Source: Agaribacillus aureus (GTDB lineage: Bacteria > Bacteroidota > Bacteroidia > Cytophagales > Cyclobacteriaceae). Taken from it: a stretch of 64,000 bases of DNA. Location of the stretch: positions 62,001-126,000 of the forward strand of contig JAUJEB010000001.1 in assembly GCA_030442055.1 (NCBI GenBank), in the 5' to 3' direction. The notes below the pieces were generated by a model, which saw only the letters and a list, made by a program, of their open reading frames with translations, made no database searches and had not been told where the DNA came from. A program made the position numbers and the translations under genes. This document shows positions 60,935-64,000 of the stretch, piece after piece. Each line of letters begins with the position of its first letter. The stretch's first letter is position 1.

Positions 60935-62251
60935 ATGAGTAACCAGGAGATGCCTAAAGTCAAACGTTATTTTGATTTCAGCGAAACCTTTACCAGAACC
61001 AAAGACTTTATCGATCAGTACAACGCAGCTCAAAGCAAACTCACCGATAAACTCAACGCTAACCACCGGGCCGCGGCAGAACTCATTGTTCGACTTTACC
61101 TGAAGCAGCTTAACAAAGCCTCGCAGATTGGCAATATAGATCCACAAAACCTTCCTGGCTTCAGTACCTACAATACTAGCCTGGCCACTTGCAAAGGCTG
61201 CACCAAGCGAACTATTCTCAACCATAAAGATAGGCTTAGACAATCGGGGTTCATCGTGGATGAAAAACACAAGGGAGCAGAAGGTGTTGAAATATGGATA
61301 AACAAAGCCATATTCGGTCAAGCTGAGTTATGCACAGATGTGGGAGAAGGTATGTTGAAAATCAGTCACCTACCCGCTCTTTTTTTACCAGAAGCGAAAA
61401 AAATTCCCCCTTTAGTTCATGAACATTATAATATTAATAGCAATGTGGATAAGTTATTGGGTCTCGAAAAAGTGAAAGAAATAAGCGGCGTTCGCTCCGC
61501 CGCTCACGGTTATGGCCTGCCTGTTGACCAACCATCAAGTCCTCCAGACACAGGCGAGGCCGCAGGAACAGGACATGAACCTTGCAAGAACATCCAGAAA
61601 AGTGTTGCCCCTGCTTTGTCTAAAGAAAGAAGTTCAGTGAAAAATTTGGAAAAGGATCCTGTCAAAAAGCAGGAAAGGATTCCGAAGAAAAAATATGAAC
61701 AGATTTCCGGCGGGGCGGGGCGCCTTTTTTTACTTTCACCGGTAAAGAAGTTTTGGGAATATGCCAGGGATATGCTATATCCTGACATCATCCTGAGTGA
61801 TCCGGAAGAGCGTGAGGTACTTAACCTGATTTGGGAGTCTGTTTACGGCAAGTTTCGACTGAAAGCCAGCGAAAAAGAATGGCTATCATTTCATGAAAGC
61901 GCCATTACCCGAATTGATATGGTGACAAAATGGCTATCCAAAAGCTGTTTACATTGGATCCCAAAACCGCATCTTTATTTTCACCTTCACAATGATAGAA
62001 ACGGTTTCAAAAAGACCTGGGAGTGGTATCTCCGACAGGAAACGCTAAAGTTGGAAGTCCGCAACCAACTCGCTTTGCAACAAGCTAAACATGAACTTAG
62101 TTTGCACAATAAAGGCAAAGGTCGCTTCAAAAATAAGTCACGTTTGCAGCTATTCAAGATCCACGAAAAAAGATTAAGACGATACAAAGACCAGGCCTTG
62201 CTGGACGCTTACTATGTCTGTTTACAGAAAAGTGTCGATTTGTTTACCTGA
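60935..62251 (+). CDS. Winged-helix protein, probable replication initiator of the island
   Basis: 438 residues. An N-terminal helical region with a winged-helix-like block at about 45-115 (RAAAELIVRLYLKQLNKASQ, CKGCTKRTILNHKDRLRQSG) resembles the DNA-binding head of Bacteroidota plasmid and element replication proteins. A low-complexity proline/lysine linker (residues ~200-260) leads to a basic, tryptophan-rich helical C-terminal half (WLSKSCLHWIPKPHLYFHLH, KKTWEWYLRQETLKLEVRNQ). No catalytic motif is visible. The assignment is supported by the cluster of TGTTTAC repeats starting at its own 3' end. It could also be another DNA-binding regulator. Confidence 0.6.
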   Translation: MSNQEMPKVKRYFDFSETFTRTKDFIDQYNAAQSKLTDKLNANHRAAAELIVRLYLKQLNKASQIGNIDPQNLPGFSTYNTSLATCKGCTKRTILNHKDRLRQSGFIVDEKHKGAEGVEIWINKAIFGQAELCTDVGEGMLKISHLPALFLPEAKKIPPLVHEHYNINSNVDKLLGLEKVKEISGVRSAAHGYGLPVDQPSSPPDTGEAAGTGHEPCKNIQKSVAPALSKERSSVKNLEKDPVKKQERIPKKKYEQISGGAGRLFLLSPVKKFWEYARDMLYPDIILSDPEEREVLNLIWESVYGKFRLKASEKEWLSFHESAITRIDMVTKWLSKSCLHWIPKPHLYFHLHNDRNGFKKTWEWYLRQETLKLEVRNQLALQQAKHELSLHNKGKGRFKNKSRLQLFKIHEKRLRRYKDQALLDAYYVCLQKSVDLFT

Positions 62252-62602
62252 GAGGCGGGGACTAGAAATGGGTCTAAATACGAAATTTTGGAATAAAAAT
62301 ATGGGCTATGTGTCAGGTTTATTCCGGATTAGGCTCATTTTGGTGTAAGCTTATATCAGGACGTAAATATTTGCTCATTTTTCTAAACTTTAAAAAATAT
62401 GTTTACTTATTGCAAATTTACATTTTCGTCAACCTGTCAGGTAAAATCAGGGACGATTCCCTACTATGGAATGTTTACACCATGTTTACAAACCGGTAAA
62501 CAATCTAGGTAAACACGAAAATAGGCCTAAGAACGAAGCTTTTAGCATCTAAATGATCGTCAACAAAGCCCAAATAAAGGCAAACTAGCCATTTGGTAAA
62601 CA
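62219..62602. repeat. TGTTTAC repeat cluster, iteron-like (candidate replication origin)
   Basis: TGTTTAC occurs on the plus strand at 62219, 62241, 62400, 62472 and 62483, and inverted (GTAAACA) at 62496, 62509 and 62596. The core four at 62472-62515 are spaced 11-13 bases, about one helical turn, in an inverted arrangement. Two more copies lie inside the upstream gene, near 61842 and 61947. This density is far above chance for a 7-mer. The region, AT-rich and directly after the Rep-like gene, fits an iteron origin. Confidence 0.55.
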
Positions 62603-62932
62603 TTCTCGTTTCTTCACCAACAAATCCACATAAAAATTAAAAGCCTGCTCCAGCAACTCCTGATCATTCCGAACATCAATATTTTCTACCAGCTCTGTTT
62701 GTCGTTCGAAATACCATTCGGTAAATTCATCTGATGGACTATTTTCAAAACCAATAATCGCTGAAATCAATGGACTAAAGTCAAGGAAACCAATACAGGT
62801 ATCAACCCCTGCCCTGCTCAGATCATTGGTAAATTTTACATTTTTCAATTCTTCCTTAATCAGGAATACTATAAGCTCAACATTTGGTGGAAGGTTAACT
62901 AACGATTGATTTTTAAGGAACTTGATTTTCAT
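62585..62932 (-). CDS. Small protein of unknown function
   Basis: 115 residues, mixed helical, acidic. No signal peptide, membrane segment or recognisable domain (opens MKIKFLKNQSLVNLPPNVEL). Its start overlaps the stop of the upstream gene by 4 bases (ATGA, 62929-62932), so the two are coupled. An inverted TGTTTAC copy lies at its 3' end. Confidence 0.6.
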   Translation of the reverse strand: MKIKFLKNQSLVNLPPNVELIVFLIKEELKNVKFTNDLSRAGVDTCIGFLDFSPLISAIIGFENSPSDEFTEWYFERQTELVENIDVRNDQELLEQAFNFYVDLLVKKRECLPNG

Positions 62933-63207
62933 GATTTTTTGGTTTTTCTTTTCAAATTTTCAACTCTCGATTTTTTTTGACCTGACTTTAACTTCTCTTT
63001 CTGTGCAAAGAATTCTTCTTCCAATGAGATATGCCCAAGCAATTTATAAACCGACATAACTTGGGCACTCAACTCTTTGCTGGCAGTATTGATATCAATT
63101 TGTCTGAGCACCCCTAAAATGCCACTTTGGTAATCACATAATTCCTCAATACCAGATAAGGGGATAATAATTTTTAACTGACCTTCTTTCTCATTATACA
63201 CAATCAT
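62929..63207 (-). CDS. Small protein of unknown function
   Basis: 92 residues with a helical middle (ASKELSAQVMSVYKLLGHIS) and a very basic tail (SGQKKSRVENLKRKTKKS) that may touch nucleic acid. Not recognised. It is first of a coupled pair with the 62585 gene and divergent from the XRE regulator, so the three may form a small control module. Confidence 0.6.
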   Translation of the reverse strand: MIVYNEKEGQLKIIIPLSGIEELCDYQSGILGVLRQIDINTASKELSAQVMSVYKLLGHISLEEEFFAQKEKLKSGQKKSRVENLKRKTKKS

Positions 63208-63340
63208 AATTTTGATTTTAATTGGTTACAAATTATTTTTTTGTCAAAGACAAGTAGCTGCGGTGAAATACATTTTCATGTTGTGCAGCACAACCTGCCT
63301 TGTCTTTTATGTCTAAGGAGAGCAGAAAACCAGTTGTATC

Positions 63341-63368
63341 CTACCACTTAAAGTGGTAGATTACCACT
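63341..63368. promoter_or_regulatory. XRE-type operator in the divergent promoter
   Basis: CTACCACTT (63341-63349) and AAGTGGTAG (63351-63359) are perfect 9-bp arms with one central base. A further half-site TTACCACT follows at 63361-63368. It lies between divergent genes, 71 bases before the XRE regulator, and is a likely autoregulatory site. Confidence 0.6.
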
Positions 63369-63429
63369 GCTTTTTGATGGCAGTACCGGTGGGTTTTGTG
63401 ACATTTTTAGAAATTAATATATTTGGCTT

Positions 63430-63846
63430 ATGGAACATAAAACCAGATCTCAAACTAAACACATGGGAAGAAAAATTGGCCGCATGAGAGAGATGTTAGG
63501 AATCAAACAAGACGTAGTGGCAGATAAGTTGGGTCTCAGCCAGCAAGCCATCTCAAAAATTGAGCAGAGTGAAAATGTAGATGATGCTGTATTGGAAAAG
63601 ATGGCGGATGCATTGGGTGTTAGCCCAGAGGCGGTGAAAAATTTTAGTGAGGAATCTATTTTTAATCAAATTAATAATACTCTGAATGATAGCAGCAGTT
63701 TAAATCAAAATTATCAGTGTACTATTAATCCAATTGAAAAGTTAGTCGAAGCAATGGAAGAGAATAAAAAATTGTATGAAGCTCTGCTTAAAAGTGAGCG
63801 GGAAAAAGTGGCAATGCTGCAAAAACTTTTGGAAGATAAGAAGTAA
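63430..63846 (+). CDS. XRE-family helix-turn-helix regulator with coiled-coil tail
   Basis: 138 residues. The XRE/Cro helix-turn-helix lies at about 14-70 (KIGRMREMLGIKQDVVADKL, GLSQQAISKIEQSENVDDAV). An asparagine-rich linker leads to a C-terminal coiled coil (EAMEENKKLYEALLKSEREK, VAMLQKLLEDKK), probably for dimerisation. It likely binds the palindrome at 63341-63359 and represses itself and the divergent small-gene pair. Confidence 0.9.
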   Translation: MEHKTRSQTKHMGRKIGRMREMLGIKQDVVADKLGLSQQAISKIEQSENVDDAVLEKMADALGVSPEAVKNFSEESIFNQINNTLNDSSSLNQNYQCTINPIEKLVEAMEENKKLYEALLKSEREKVAMLQKLLEDKK

Positions 63847-64000
63847 CCAGACTACATTGAACTGGAAAGCTTGAATAACGGTCCCTAAAATAAAAAGAGC
63901 ATTTCCATAAATCAATCATCAAAAGTGTTTTAGCGGATGACAAAAATCTTTAACAGGGAATTATATTTCAATTGACTCTCTGGTGTGAAAAATGATTATG
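63847..64000. other. Right edge of window
   Basis: No gene or signal seen in the last ~150 bases. Confidence 0.3.

Larger units (their letters stand above)
48708..64000. mobile_element. Integrated mobile island (left end at tRNA-Thr, right end outside window)
   Basis: A tRNA 3' attachment sequence, a tyrosine recombinase beside it, unknown accessory genes, several broken toxin-type genes, a probable replication protein with TGTTTAC repeats and an XRE regulator all lie to the right of 48708. No relaxase, conjugation or phage structural gene is visible, so transfer type is unknown. No second attachment copy is found up to 64000. Confidence 0.7.

Noticed and set aside
62308-62499. 63-codon plus-strand frame inside the TGTTTAC cluster
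   Set aside because: Aromatic-rich translation of AT-rich, repeat-bearing DNA; no features of a real protein.

Overview
The window looks like a chromosome segment from a member of the Bacteroidota, probably Cytophagia-like. The evidence is three SusC/SusD outer-membrane uptake pairs, an ECF-sigma/FecR/STN-SusC signalling chain, type IX secretion sorting domains with a PorP/SprF-like protein, many lipoproteins, and promoter-like TAnnTTTG elements in place of the E. coli -10/-35 type. The assignment rests on gene content only; no 16S or marker gene is present.

Positions 1-5.4 kb carry the 3' part of a multi-LamG type IX-secreted protein, a small lipoprotein, an alkaline-phosphatase-superfamily phosphodiesterase lipoprotein with a PA14 domain, and a class-III PLP enzyme resembling the aminoethylphosphonate lyase PbfA. 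A membrane-spanning one-component regulator (LamG/kelch outside, winged helix and TPR/BTAD inside) follows on the minus strand at 5.5-8.0 kb. A SusC-SusD-PKD lipoprotein operon occupies 8.7-13.8 kb. Then come a PLOD-type glycosyltransferase (14.7 kb) and a TonB-dependent receptor (15.7-18.1 kb). At 18.4-22.8 kb there is a small thiol protein with two secreted proteins of unknown function, a MocR regulator and a divergent YggS (PLP homeostasis) gene; CTGGAC-type operator sequences occur at both promoter regions.

Positions 23.6-35.9 kb, on the minus strand, form an alpha-mannan-type polysaccharide utilisation locus: ECF sigma factor, FecR anti-sigma, STN-containing SusC, SusD, a discoidin/fibronectin protein with a type B (CHU_C) secretion tail, a PorP/SprF-like protein and a GH76 endo-mannanase. 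The plus strand has a good intrinsic terminator between fecR and susC, suggesting an antisense small RNA of the kind known from Bacteroides PULs.

Positions 36.8-48.7 kb hold a rhamnose cassette: AraC regulator, fucose/arabinose-isomerase-family enzyme, GH106 alpha-L-rhamnosidase, RhaT symporter, SusC and SusD. It is bracketed by two same-orientation copies of the 3' part of a tRNA-Thr gene that share 28 identical bases. The right copy keeps its terminator and is followed by a tyrosine recombinase.

From 48.7 kb to the right edge is an integrated mobile island: integrase; unknown membrane and secreted proteins with a pair of matching palindromes; a three-gene candidate defence operon (KAP P-loop NTPase, small membrane protein, HExxH protein); a graveyard of broken VapBC, DUF4143 and RhuM genes; an intact AAA_14/DUF4143 ATPase; a probable replication protein followed by a cluster of TGTTTAC repeats resembling iterons; and a small XRE-type control region. 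The island's right end and the expected intact tRNA-Thr lie outside the window.
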